DNA of 64,000 nucleotides from Rhabditoides inermis. Its lineage: Eukaryota; Nematoda; Chromadorea; Rhabditida; Rhabditidae. The notes beneath the pieces are model-generated. The model ran no database searches, had not been told where the DNA came from, and saw nothing but the letters and a program-made list of their open reading frames with translations. The translations under genes were made by a program, and so were the position numbers. The stretch spans positions 113,501-177,500 of the forward strand of contig CAWZYM010000362.1 of assembly GCA_963966185.1 (NCBI GenBank). Reading direction: 5' to 3'. Below are positions 20,046 to 31,457 of this stretch, piece after piece (the first letter of the stretch is position 1; every line of letters starts with the position of its first letter).

Positions 20046-21544
20046 CACATTCGTACAACTGCAAAAAAAAAAACGATTGGAAGTGTCTCAGCGCGAAATC
20101 ACCACCTGATTTCGTGTAAATGTAATAAGAAAACGACGTGAAAGTGAAGGTTGAACATGTTCTCGCTGTCACTACAACAGTTTTATGTCGGGGAGAAGAA
20201 ACTCTTATCAGTCTTTGTCATTTTCGTGAACAAACACTATAAAACCACATAAAACTATTTACAACTGAAGTGTTTTGACATAAACATCGATGAAGAAAAT
20301 GTTAGATGTCAAGAAACTGAACGGAACTTTTTTTGTTTTTATATAGCACACAGGTATCGCTCTCGCACAAAAAAAGTCGATCGCAGGACCCATTCTATTA
20401 ATACACACAACAAATAAAAAAGTTCAAAAATTTCGACAGGCGCTTTCTCTAACAACATAAAAACACGAAAACTTTTTTATGTGAATAGAGCGCAATTTGT
20501 ACGAAAACGACATTACTTGAACGTGATTCATGAAGTTTACTATGTACATTTATAAAGATTCTACAGATAAGGACTTATTAAGGTAAAGTGAACATGACTA
20601 AGTAGAAGAGAATGCGGTTGTTGGGTTTCTGTTTACTGATAGAAACAAGTGATTATCTTATCATCTACTGCCCTCGCGAAGACGTTGAAAATAATATGTG
20701 TTGTTGAAGTAGCTGGTTATGAACCTTTTTCGCGGTTCTCAACTTTTTCGTTGAAGTGAAAAGAGGGGCCTAATTTAGTAGGATCTCATTATAATAAAAA
20801 AGAAGATGAAATATGATCTAACCATTATAGAAACAGAGGCGTATATCAGAACCGTGTGGTAATGAAACTTTCAAATTGTTGTTTTCTTTGCACGAAATCA
20901 CCACGCGCCGAGGTGCATGTGTATGTTCCAGGCAAAGTTGCAAACAGAAATCGAACCCGTGGCAGCGAGAGTGATATCCCACCGTCTTTTCCACTGCGCC
21001 ACGCAGCTCATTGGGTCATCTCGCACAAGGACCGCTGCCGTTCCCGAGAACTGACTTCTTTGCGAAAGCGGTCATAATATCGATCGGCCCCGCGAAAATG
21101 GGGCCTTCCCCCCAAAGCACACATTTAAACGTCTATTTTCGTGTGGTAACGGGACGGTCTGTGGTAATTGGTGTGGTAACGCGGTAACAGCTTTCAATCG
21201 TTATTGTTCGTTTGTTTTGCATTATAATAGGTCAAGTTATGATCCAAGTCGAAAATAATGCGCCACTGTTCCTTTACACCATCCAGTCTCGCAGATGTGC
21301 AACTGTGTAACACTGAACATTAATCTCAGTGTTCAAGATCAACGATACCTTGACATAGCTTTATTTGATTTATCTATAAAAGCATGATAATGAACATCAC
21401 AAGGCCTTATCAATAATTTCCTATACGCTGACTGATAGTCTTCCAAGGAACGTTCACTTTTTTGATGTTTACACTTTACGTGAGCACAATTTCGAAAGCG
21501 TTTATCATTACATACATACTCGTCAGGGATTTTTCGTTGCACGT
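20046..21544. other. Intergenic, no gene seen
   Basis: Between the last kinase exon I can see and the lipase stop codon. It holds a tRNA-like repeat and a short end of repeat B (21240-21282). The 5' exons of the kinase gene may be hidden here, but I could not support any. Confidence 0.5.
20940..21025 (-). repeat. tRNA-derived SINE-like sequence
   Basis: Minus strand carries an A-box-like TGGCGCAGTGGA and a B-box-like GGGTTCGATTTC with normal tRNA spacing, and a T-arm-like stem. Acceptor halves do not pair, so this is a tRNA-derived repeat or decayed tRNA. Confidence 0.4.
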
Positions 21545-22928
21545 TCAGTTGTTGGGCCAAGCGGTCTCGTGCCGCGCTCTCAGTGCACTGCCGAAATACA
21601 CAGTGTGATCCTTTGTACTTGGGCTCTGAAAAAAAACGTCTTGTAAACGGGCACGCGCGGCGGTCGCAGCGCGTGCGCGTCGCGGTTGGCGCGACTCACC
21701 CCGTGAGCGGCACGATGTTGGAGCAGGCGTGGTCGTCGGCGCGCGTGCGCAGCTGATACGTGGAGCCCTCAGATATGTCGTTGTCATACCAGATCTGATA
21801 TGCAGAGGTCAACTCATGAAAGTTCATGTCGTTTAAAAAGAAAGTTATGGTCATTTTTCTTCCGCTCTACAGTACGCAATTCACATACGACATAAATGCC
21901 AACATCACGACGGTCGAACTGATTTCTGGTGGTCAAACAACGAACACTTTTCATCAACTTTGTCTCTGATCTGATAAGGCTTCGAGTTTTTGAAAAAAAA
22001 GATGCTAGTAGTCAAAATCACTTGATCCTAATTCGCGTGCTCTTTGTGATCTTGCTACAGTACATTTGATGGTTGCCACTGTGTAATATCGGTCATTTTA
22101 CTGACCGAGGACACTGTAGCCTACAATTACGAGCTGTTCGGGAATCTACTTTGTTTTTACTCTATTGCGTGTAATTTATACCTCGTATCTGTAATGGAAG
22201 GGCTAGTCGAAGAGGTCGTCAAAGTTCCGCGGTGGAATGTGCGCAGCGAGGTCGTGGTGGCGAATCACGCGGTGGTGGTTTTTTTTATTTGCAAAGACGT
22301 CCTCAAGAATCAGAATCAGAATATTTATCCCGAATGAAGTAGCACATTGTAATGTAATTTACGGTAAGGTATCGGTAAAGTTTGTTCCGCCGCCTCTTTC
22401 ATGTTTCATAAATAACTTACTACCCTACCAGTTGCTGGTGAAAAAAAACTAACTCGCAGACGATCTCGAGTTGAAACGTATGCATGAAGCAAGTCAATTT
22501 GTTGATCATACAAGGCGCCACAGTCCTCTTAAACTCCGTCTGATACAGTCCAGGGAATATTTAGTTCCGCCATCACTCCGCTCGGCCGTCCCGCATATGA
22601 AAATTGCGCGCGCGCGAAAAATTGAATGTGAACTTGTTCGCGTGCTCTCGCATGACTATCGATTTTTTTCGTCTTGCACTCTGTTCACTCCGCGCTCTCT
22701 GCTCGCGGCAACTGATTTGCCCACCCACTGTATGAGTACGCATAGTCTGACGTAGCTTGTCGATTCTAGCCTAACCAGATTGTCGTGTCCCTCGGCGTAC
22801 TGTATGTCTCCCGTCCTCGGCGGCCCGATGGCGACCAGGTGGATCTTGTCGGTGGAGAAGTACTTCTTGCTGGCGCAGTAGGCCGAGCCAAGCGACGCCA
22901 TTGCTCCTCCAAGTGAGTGACCCACAAA
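21545..22928 (-). pseudogene. Class-3 (fungal-type) lipase with in-frame TAG
   Basis: Nematode class-3 lipase, a secreted-type serine hydrolase. Exons (minus): 22776-22928 with the nucleophile elbow GHSLGGAMASL and VAIGPPRTGD; about 22177-22297 with HHRVIRHHDLAAHIPP, the distal part of the catalytic fold; 21700-21794 with WYDNDISEGSTY and a CS pair; 21545-21625 with DHTVYFG near the C-terminus and stop TGA. The second exon carries an in-frame TAG at 22203-22205 (GAC TAG CCC) just before PFHYRYE, a segment conserved in nematode lipases. The last exon joint is also slightly out of phase. The upstream half was not found. Decayed gene or stop polymorphism; the fold assignment is firm. Confidence 0.75.
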
Positions 22929-23675
22929 CTGGAACATTACATATACATTAAACCTCAAAACCAATTTTGTTTAAGCTACAGCAAGTTTTGTCAAAAACAA
23001 AACACACTTGAAACGATTTTGTTTTAATATCCGAACGGGACGGAAAAAAAAACATTTGCTGGTTAATGAATATCTCTATTGATTCTATTAAAGTACAATA
23101 AGCTTTGAAGCTTGATTTCTCAAATTTTATGAGCAAACATTGCAACAACTGTGCATTGGCTATGAAACGTGACTGTCAAACTGAAACGTTGCACTGTTTT
23201 GTTATTTGTTTGCACTGTCTCTCACTTTACGGAAATGAGAGATTAAGCTTTTAGAAGTAATCAATAATATACGAAGTATGTATTATTGTATTGTTGTGTA
23301 AGGAACTACAAAAGCAATTATCAAACAGCAAGCATTGTAACAACTGTGCATTGGCTGTGAAGAAGTAGAGTTGAAACGTAGGACAAGAACAAGAACGCGC
23401 GGATTCGTTGTCAAAGAGCCCGCTCCAAAGAAATAGTAATTGATGTTTTACTGTGACTCTTCTGGTTCGCTGTATGATGGCTACTTGTCTTTTTATCTCT
23501 CTACTCCACAGGAGTCGAAACTACAGTACGATTCATCGGCTCTTGGCTGTGCGCCAGCAGCCGCCGCACGCGAATAGTTGACACGCGACGCGGGCCTGAC
23601 TCTCTCTTGTCTAGTCTTTCCGCGTCTCTGACTCTGACACCGCGCAAAGATAAAGATTAAGAGTGAAAAGAGACG

Positions 23676-23747
<72 letters not shown>

Positions 23748-23775
23748 GAGAGAGACAGAAAAAGAGTGAAAAGAA

Positions 23776-23826
<51 letters not shown>

Positions 23827-24352
23827 GAGAGAGAAAAGAGAGAGAGAGGACACGGATTACCGGTCTCGGATGTGACACCTCGAGCACGTGTTGCGCTGTC
23901 GTAAAGTCCGCGAAAGGCGTCTAGCTAATCAAACATCGTGCCAACTTTCATTCTTATCATGTTTTACTCGTAAATTCGTGGAATTCCGTCTTGTGTTGAT
24001 TGGATTGCGATCAAAGAACCTACCAATAAAGCATAGAAGCAGGAAAGATTGCAGATTGTAGGTGTCATATTGACGTATGACTGCGTTTTAAAACAATTGT
24101 TTTTGTCTGCAACATGCATATCATTCTTATTTTCTATAAGTAATGAGAAACGCAACAACAAAACAGATACATACAGTTGTTATTCAAGGTTACATCGGAA
24201 TGTCAAGAAAAAAAATTATCTCTGTCTCTTTGGTTATTTAACCTATGCGCTGGTGAAATGACTGGGACAAAGATCAGCGTAGCGTAATCACCGCCGCTCA
24301 TTGCCCTTCGGCGTCGCTCGATTGACGGTCGTCATTCGCTCCCTTTCTTCCG
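22929..24352. other. Unassigned region upstream of lipase
   Basis: Probably hides the missing 5' lipase exons, but I could not support one. Contains an imperfect duplication of GCAACAACTGTGCATTGGCT (near 23140 and 23340) and a GA-rich tract at 23675-23855. Confidence 0.45.
23675..23855. repeat. GA-rich microsatellite
   Basis: (GA)n with GACA, GAAA and GGGA interruptions over about 180 bp. Confidence 0.9.
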
Positions 24353-26269
24353 ATGAACGTCGGCTGGATACTCTTTCTCCTTCTCCTGCTCTGCGTCTCT
24401 GCCGGCGGGTCCGAGGAAGAGAACGGTTCGAGTCAGGAGAACGGTGAGTTATGGGGGAGAGAGAGAGGAGGGGGGGGGGGGAGAAGGAGAGAGAGATGAA
24501 AGAAAGAGAAGGAAGAGAGGAAGAGAGAAAGTGAAGGAGAGGGAGGAAGAGAAGGAGTGCATATCCATGACTGCCACTGTAGTCTCCCATGTCCCGCTGG
24601 AAATTGTATGACCATTACCGCGCCCCATTGGGCCGGTCCTAACATCGCGTTGCAACTGCAAGAAATCTTGCAAATACAAGAAATCTTGCAATGTAACGTT
24701 GTGAACGCAAGAATTCTTGCATTGCAACTTGACATGTCAAGATTTCCTGCAAATGCAACGGATTACATGTACCTCAAACTTGGGTAACTGAACCGAGTCC
24801 AGATCACGTTCGCGCGTGTGCGCACGTCTAACATATCAGCGCGCAGCATGCGAGATCATACGTGTTTGCTATATTGATAGACTTATCGATAAATGAACGA
24901 TGTCTCTCGATAGCCCTCATCCGAATGTATCAAGCAAAATCATTATTTTGCCATCAGTTTCTTCCGTTCGCGATTCTATCTAAAGTTGCAAGATGTCTTG
25001 CAATCGCAATGTTGCAATCGCAAGAATTCTTGCAAACGCAAGGTTTTGCAAATGCAACGCGATGTTAGGACCGGCCCATTGGCGCTAATTTAGTATAAGT
25101 AAGTCTCAATGACAATCTGAGATTACGAAAGCCGTCCACGTGAATTCCAGGATAATCTCTACTCTACTTTCAGAAATAATGTGACTTGTTTCGTCCACAG
25201 AAATTGCAAATATTTCTTTCCATTAGTGTTTGGTAGTGAGTGGAAAGTGTGTGTGGTTGAGAGTGGCGTGGTTCTAATGTGATAGTGATGTATTCGTGAC
25301 GTGGTTGTTATGGTTTATTGAGTGATCTGTTGTTGTGGTTTGAGGCTGTGTAAACTAATAGCTTTTCGTGTCGCTCTATTTGGTTAGCAAAGGTTTGACT
25401 GGGTTTGTCTGAGCTAGGTTATCTGTACTTGGATAAGGACTTAGCTCTCGTTTTGGCGTGTCGCCACTTAGTTTTCCGTTACAGAAACGTACTCACCTAT
25501 CTGTGATTTCAGAAACTTCGCAGAACGAAACTTCAAAGTATGAACAAGCAAAGGAACATCACACGTTTACGTTGAAAAGTGAAAACCAGTTTTTGATGAT
25601 CAACACATTTTGTTTGACAGGAGAAGGTAACTGTGATTTCCTATATTCTGATCTAGTTTTTTTCTTTTTTCATCTATCAGTCTTCTATTCAATTCTTGGG
25701 TTTGGTTTAATTTTTTAACTGCTTTAGTTTTTTTGTTTTTGTTTAAAGGTAGTGTATCCTCTGATTTTGGTTATGCAACAAATCAAAAAAAACATTCACC
25801 GACGTGATTCATACGAGTCTTTTTTTTGGTTAGCAAGATTCATGTTCGAGGTTTTGCGTTCAGAGGTTACACTACCTTCAAAAATCTAATTCTAATTCTC
25901 GTCGCGTCACATTCATTTTTTTTCTTTTTATTAGATCCCTAAAATCATATAACAATAGTTTTCATTTTAAAAAAAAATTCAGATGACAATTTCACAGTTG
26001 TTTCATCAACTACCGTGTTTTGGCTTAGAAAAAGCCCGAACAATGTCGCATATTATATTGCTGATCAGGTATAAAAAAGCTGTACACAACAACGCTTTTT
26101 AATTGAGAGTTGTTTAGAGTTGCAATCTGAATGCGAAGTATTGTTTTCGGAATTTAATATCGGTTTTTTTCACTTATCAAACTACTTTCAGAACGGGAAA
26201 CAGTTCTGTCGGTATTTGTTCTACTCGTTCCGAAAACGAAAAATATTATTATCACATGTGTTCGATTAG
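24353..26269 (+). CDS. Small secreted orphan protein (122 aa)
   Basis: Four exons in phase: 24353-24443, 25513-25626, 25983-26068 and 26192-26269 (369 nt with stop TAG). The start ATG is followed by a clear signal peptide (MNVGWILFLLLLLCVSAGG), then a Glu/Asn/Ser-rich stretch with N-glycosylation sites (NGSS, NETS), a predicted beta-rich region (FTLKSENQFLMINTFCLTGE, NFTVVSSTTVFWLRKSP) and a basic tail. The two Cys in the mature part (FCLTG, QFCRY) could form one disulphide. Length and secretion suggest an extracellular effector or matrix factor, but I recognise no family. Introns 1 and 2 hold MITEs at 24628-25078 and 25743-25881. Splice sites GGTGAG, TTTCAG and AAGGTAAC support the model. 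Confidence 0.65.
24628..25078. mobile_element. ~450-bp MITE with GGGCCGGTCC ends
   Basis: Inverted ends GGGCCGGTCCTAACATCGCG at about 24628 and its complement ending at about 25078; both flanks read ATT. Interior is filled with short palindromes (GCAAGAATTCTTGC twice, TTGCAAGAAATCTTGC variants). It lies in intron 1 of the small secreted gene. A 3-bp duplication and GGGCC ends are reminiscent of PIF/Harbinger MITEs, though ATT is not the usual TWA. Confidence 0.7.
24772..24793 (-). other. SL1 spliced-leader-like sequence
   Basis: Minus strand starts GGTTCAGTTACCCAAG and continues TTTGAG, then GT. It matches 20 of the 22 bases of the nematode SL1 leader, including the 5' GGTT, the core TTACCCAAGTTTGAG and the following donor GT. 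The next 100 nt do not show an Sm site or SL-RNA-like stems; they are MITE palindromes. A functional SL RNA gene is therefore unlikely, but the match is well beyond chance. Confidence 0.4.
25743..25881. mobile_element. 139-bp TTAA MITE (family K), short copy
   Basis: TTAA at 25743-25746, AGGTAGTGTATCCTCTGATT at the left and the complement of AAGGTAGTGTAACCTCTGAA at the right, flanked by TCAA (mutated TTAA). In intron 2 of the small secreted gene. Confidence 0.75.
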
Positions 26270-27149
26270 AAAAAATACAACGCTATTGTGTTGCTGCCCA
26301 AACATCCATTGTCAAAAGGCGATTTTGTCTCTTTTTTGTTAGAATTACTTTTCATTGATCTAGATACATACTTCTTGACATGATGAATATCGAATTACTC
26401 CCAACAGCCGTTATTGGTTCAGCACCAAACCAGGAAGGTAATTGAAACAAAAACTCGCGTGATTCTTATAAAATGAGAGTGATAGATAATTTATCACATA
26501 AATACATGAATAGATACTCGCTTTAAGTGGACGGTACAGTACTTGTCTTGTTCTAACCTGTTAGAAACCTTTTTTCAAGTTTTTCAAGCTCAAATGAGTA
26601 CTTACCGGATAAGAGACAACGATATCAACCCGTCAAAGTATTTAAAATGTTGATATGTTAACGCTACACCAGTTGAAACGAAAAAAATCGCGTTTTGGAG
26701 ATATTCACTATTTTCCCTCGATTCATGGAGTTGCGAACAAAGACGACTATTGCTGGTGAACAAAACCAATTTGGTTTAAAGTAACTACGGAAAATACAAA
26801 CTTCCAGTTCAAAGTGAATAACTGAAAATTGAGTTAATCACTTTCTTGACATGGGACTAATAAGCGAGCGGATCGCAAGGTTGATCGGTTTTGCGTTTCA
26901 GAAACGTACTCCGCACGATCGAACGCATGTCTCGACGCCACATGGACATACAAAACATTGCAAACAAATGTCTTTGCTGATAGTTTGTCGATGTGGACCA
27001 AACATGATACTCACACCAACCATTCAACCAGAGTCTGCGGTGTTAAGGAGGTATGTAAGGTCACATAGATCACTTTTAAAAATCATTTTGATTCGCATGA
27101 CGAACGCATTTAACGTGGTGTGTAGGTGTTAAATTATAAATTGTAGGTG
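26270..27149. other. AT-rich intergenic, nothing recognised
   Basis: No exon chain, repeat end or motif that I can support. Confidence 0.5.
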
Positions 27150-27697
27150 TAGGGACCGCAACGTGACACGCAAAATTTCTGACGAAATCATGTAACATTT
27201 TCTGACTGGACGCGTTACTTGTTCTAGTTAGCGTAGAACGATTCGTCCTGCCGCGCTGATTCCAACGGTATTCGATTTATGGGAAAACGTGCCCCGTAAA
27301 GTAGTGAAAATCTATTAAATGTTATACAATGACGTCATATTTCTTTGATCTTGCCGCCAGCGCCCAAAATAAGTAATGAAAAATTATGTTGTAAGATACG
27401 TTTTTTTATCAAGTACTAATTGATTACGATCAAACAAAGCGTACTGATACCGTTAGAAACAATTTTCTTCATGGTTTCACAAATTATGACGTCAACAGTG
27501 CTTTGATCTAGCCGCCCTCTGACGCACTTTCCCTGTGTGAGCGCGCGCCGCGCGGAATTAGAGCGCAATGTTAACGATGAACCCTATGAACATCATGTAT
27601 TTTTGAAATCAGCTTGGAACGATCTACATTATTAGTTTGATTGCAATACCACATTCAAACAACAGAAATTCTCGTTGTAGGTGTAGGTGTGTCCCTA
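27150..27697. mobile_element. 548-bp non-autonomous element, 9-bp TSD (MULE-like), copy 1
   Basis: Starts TAGGGACCGCAACG and ends with the complement (GTCCCTA), flanked by the 9-mer TTGTAGGTG at 27141-27149 and 27698-27706. Its right end carries a small TAGGTG-type insertion. The body is similar to 39502-39995, and the tip matches the 6.3-kb element at 2714-9033. No ORF. Confidence 0.85.
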
Positions 27698-27824
27698 TTG
27701 TAGGTGTGCGGAATACGGACTTTCTATAAGGAGTTAAAGTTCGAGTTTGGATGTTTTCCTGTTATTCGAAGCACTTTGCCATCGGATGTGCTGAGTCACC
27801 GCTTTCCTACAGTTCATCTCGATC

Positions 27825-27825
27825 A

Positions 27826-27862
<37 letters not shown>

Positions 27863-28036
27863 CTCCTTTCAACCCACGCTGCTGCTCAAAACCGTGTTTG
27901 TCAACCAAGTTTGCGCTGCTACCGAGAGCCGAGAGTGGAATATAGTTGGGTTGAGATGACGGCAGCGAAAAGTAAAGTTTGGCTCTCTCTAACCGGTTAT
28001 CTCGGCGCAAAGTTGGGGTCACGCGAATCAGTCGAG

Positions 28037-28077
<41 letters not shown>
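27825..28077. repeat. Paired CT and GA microsatellites
   Basis: A CT run at 27828-27860 and a GA run at 28037-28075, about 180 bp apart in inverted relation, could form a hairpin in RNA. The sequence between has no recognised content. Confidence 0.7.
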
Positions 28078-28078
<1 letters not shown>

Positions 28079-28197
28079 TAACGCGCGCAACGTGCCACCA
28101 CCACCACGCGATCAATTCGAATGGGGACTGGATGTGAGAAGTAATATGAACATATTCAAAGTACCGTATGCCAAACTCAAAGTACCGTAATCCTCAG

Positions 28198-28738
28198 GTG
28201 ACGCGCAGACGACGTCCGTCTCACCGACGTCCACCCACTCCCCGGATCAGGCGAACGCCGAGAGGAGACGGCTCGCCCAGCAGGCCGCCGCAGCGTGAGT
28301 ATTGATTGATTATCGATTTATTGATTGCTAATTGATTATTGATTACATTATCATCGCATTTCAGTTCTTCCGATTCGCGTGTGCTGCGCTGCACGATTTG
28401 CCAGGAGCGACTTGAGGTTTGTTTGTTTGTTTGTTCATTTCATACGTTTCACCAATGTTGTATGTTGTGACTGGTCAGTGTTGTGCAATTCTTGTTAATG
28501 TCTCCTTCGAAGACACAAATAGTAGCAAAATAAATGTTTGATGTCATATTTCAAATGAACGTTTTCAGGACACGCACTTTGTGCAGTGCCCTTCCATCAC
28601 TCCCCACAAGTTCTGCTTCCCCTGCTCCCGCGAGTCGATCAAGAAACAGTGCACGGCTCAGGTGAGCTCTCTCTCTCTATTCCTCTCTCTCTCCCTCTCT
28701 CTCTCTCCTCTCTCTCTCTCTCTATTCCTCCCTCTCTC

Positions 28739-28786
<48 letters not shown>

Positions 28787-29680
28787 TCCCTCTCTATTCC
28801 TCTCCCTCTCTAGGACCTCTACTGTCCCTCGGGCGAGAAGTGTCCCCTGGTCGGCTCTACGATGCCCTGGGCTTTCATGCCCGGCGAGATCGCCACCATC
28901 CTCGGCGACGAATTCGAGGAGTTCAAGAGGAATCGCGAGGCCGCCGGCGTCAGGTGAGCCGCAGGCTATTCGTGGCGGGACACATTTCGAAGTGGAATAG
29001 TAGTCAATCGAGAACGGGAAATGCTGAAATAACTTTTACTTTACGCAATAACTTTACTTAAAGAGAACAGAACTTTACGAGTCATAATTCACGAGTTAGC
29101 ATGTCGTTATCGTCTTCAAAATACCGTACTCTCTTAACAAACTACCGTACCCTTTCCAACCTACCGTACTCCAGTTCCGCCCCGGCCACCGCAGTTGCCG
29201 CCGTCGCCCCCGCCACTTCCCTGCCGAGCAACGGGGGAGGAGCCGTGCCACCGGTGAGTATAAGTATTTTACTACTTATTATAAAGTTTGTAAGTTTATT
29301 CAAATCCGGTTAGATGCTCCTCCATCAGTATTGCATCGAAAACCAATATTCGACGATAAACACAATATGAAACGTATACATATTCCAAACTTCTGTTCGG
29401 TTCTTTTACGTTTCAAGAGTTGCTTATCAGCAGAAAGTTTTGGGATTTACAATGGGACTAGTGGTGTCATTCGTTTTCTAATCAAACTGTAAATCAATAA
29501 TAGTAATATATAATAATAATATATAGTAATAACAATAAGTATAATAAAATAATAATCACATCTTTCTCTTTTTCAGACGGTCAGCAGTCTTCCCCATCCA
29601 CCACCTCCTCCAATTCGTCCTCAGCATCGATGGCATCTGCCCCCTCTGCCACCAGCACACAACACATGATGGTCAACTAG
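28198..29680 (+). CDS. IRF2BP-like protein, C-terminal RING half (5' exons elsewhere)
   Basis: C-terminal half of an IRF2BP1/2-type nuclear co-regulator. Exons: 28198-28294 (Ser/Thr linker, [12 protein letters not shown]), 28375-28416 ([11 protein letters not shown]), 28569-28661 ([20 protein letters not shown]), 28814-28953 ([34 protein letters not shown]), 29175-29253 (Ala/Pro-rich) and a last exon from 29577. Its C3HC4-type RING cysteines and histidine are all visible. In the last exon this copy lacks one C that the duplicate at 45060 has (ACGGTCAG versus ACGGCTCAG). The frame then gives an altered tail ending near 29662 instead of the Ser-rich tail ending MMVN. The N-terminal zinc finger is not upstream but at 43032-43290. 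Likely part of a rearranged or misassembled gene. Confidence 0.8.
28668..28812. repeat. CT microsatellite in IRF2BP intron
   Basis: (CT)n with TATTCC interruptions filling the intron between the exons ending 28661 and starting 28814. Confidence 0.9.
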
Positions 29681-31000
29681 CGTCAGGGAATTCGCGTCGG
29701 GACCCCGCGGCGACCAGGCCCCGCCCCTCCGATCTCGGCCCCCCTCTTTTCCTCTCTTTTGTTGCGGCACACTAATAAGGCTACATCGAAAGAGAGTGTG
29801 TTTGTGTGTATCAAGTGACCTTATGACGAGTATATGTTCATTCTCTGTGTGTGTTTTGTGTTTTGCTCTCGCTTCTTCTCTCGTCATCGGTTACTCGTTG
29901 TGTAAGGATTGTGTACTTGTGCAATCTAGGTATCTACTGTAGTTTATATATACTGTACATCTTCTTAGCATGCGGCAAGCATAGAGAGCACTGCCTTTTT
30001 TGAGTATCCTAGATCCTAGATCCAACCCACTATTGACGAATTTTCACTGTGTTTTCAAGGAATACAAAGATTTCTCGCTGTAATTTACGCACTTTAACTT
30101 GTTTCTCCGCTCTACTTTCGTGTTTTTTTTCTATTTTTCACCGAGATAAAACGATATGTCTAGTTGTTTCGTTTGTCAGTTTTCACGAGAAAAAAAACTC
30201 AGAATAACACAACCTTTGTATATGCAATACTGAGCTGGTTGGTGTGTTGAGAGAGTGGTTTTTGAAAGATCTAATTGAAACATTGAAGTGAGTCTTTTTA
30301 TCGAGATGAAACGATATGTTTGGATAAAACGATAAGTTGATTTCATAGGGCGGAGCGAGTGTAATAGACAGAGTGGAAAAAATGATATTGACAATGATTT
30401 ATGCAAATGTCTACCGAATGTAAGCAGTAACAATACAACCCAAGCAGTATCTGTTGTGTTCAATGAACACATCACAAACCATTCCCTGGAACAACCATGT
30501 GGATGTCTCTATTCTGAAAAAAAGAAGAATAGCATTAACTCTATCTGCAAACAGAAATGAAACTCACATGGACTCTGAGAAATTATTCCGTTCGATGAAG
30601 AATTTCACGTATTCGCCAGTTGTTTTGCGGATCGTACCTTGAATTAGCAAGGTAAATACATTAGATAGTGCTAAACAAACAAAAAACACTTACACGTATA
30701 GTAGTAAGTCATGGAACTAGACAGAAAAATCCGATGTAGGCGAATATTCTTGACATATGCTGACTTATTGTTTGGCTCACCGGTCACTCGCTTTTATGCA
30801 TATGTCATCGTTTACCACTTGCCTGTGGCATAACCCATTCGCAAGGTTCAATTACGGCGAGGTCAGTTTCTTGCCGTTTACGTAATTGGATTTGCTTGAC
30901 CAACAGCCGTTTTATGCTGTCTACTCTATACCGTACTCTGCGAAAACAAAGTGGATAGTCCGAAAAATTAAAGATAAAAAACTAACACCAAAATATTAGA
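28819..31000 (+). repeat. 2.2-kb segmental duplication, copy A
   Basis: Nearly collinear with 44254-46500: RING exon, intron, Ala/Pro exon, last exon, 3' UTR and flank down to GTGGATAGTCCGA. Sequence diverges by small indels. Copy A contains the complete RING; copy B starts inside the RING's third exon. Confidence 0.9.
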
Positions 31001-31288
31001 ACTACCGTAATTTTCTGTTTTTGTTTGCATAGTTTTCATATGCAGTACAACTGCTTGAAAACTTTAGTGAGCTATTTCGCCAATCGACTCCACCGCATTT
31101 CGCAATACAACGAAATGAGTATCCAGCAGGCAGTAGCGTGATCGGATAAAAACGTACTATAACGCATAGGACTCAGCATGATTCAATCGGACATTTAACA
31201 TGTGAAACAAGCATTTTATTTGCGAAACCAAATGTGACCTATTGACAAAAACTATTTTATAGAGCTAACAAAAACAGCAAAAAAAATA

Positions 31289-31430
31289 GATGAAATACAT
31301 AACTTGGGTGATATATGAAATATAGAATAAGAGATGAAATACATAACTTGGGTGATAGATGAAATATAGAATAAGAGATGAAATACATAACTTGGGTGAT
31401 AGATGAAATATAGAATAAGAGATGAAATTC
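31289..31430. repeat. 44-bp tandem repeat, three copies
   Basis: GATGAAATACATAACTTGGG followed by TGATAGATGAAATATAGAAT and AAGA, repeated three times plus a partial, just beyond the stop codon of the RNase H-USP gene. Confidence 0.9.
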
Positions 31431-31457
31431 AAAACTGAGGTGGCGACAGACGCATTT

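Noticed and set aside
23611..23887. Leu/Ser and Arg/Glu repeat ORFs
   Set aside because: GA/CT microsatellite translation.
28581..29000. 139-codon plus-strand ORF across the CT run
   Set aside because: Runs through an intron and reads the next RING exon out of frame; the spliced RING model explains the locus better.
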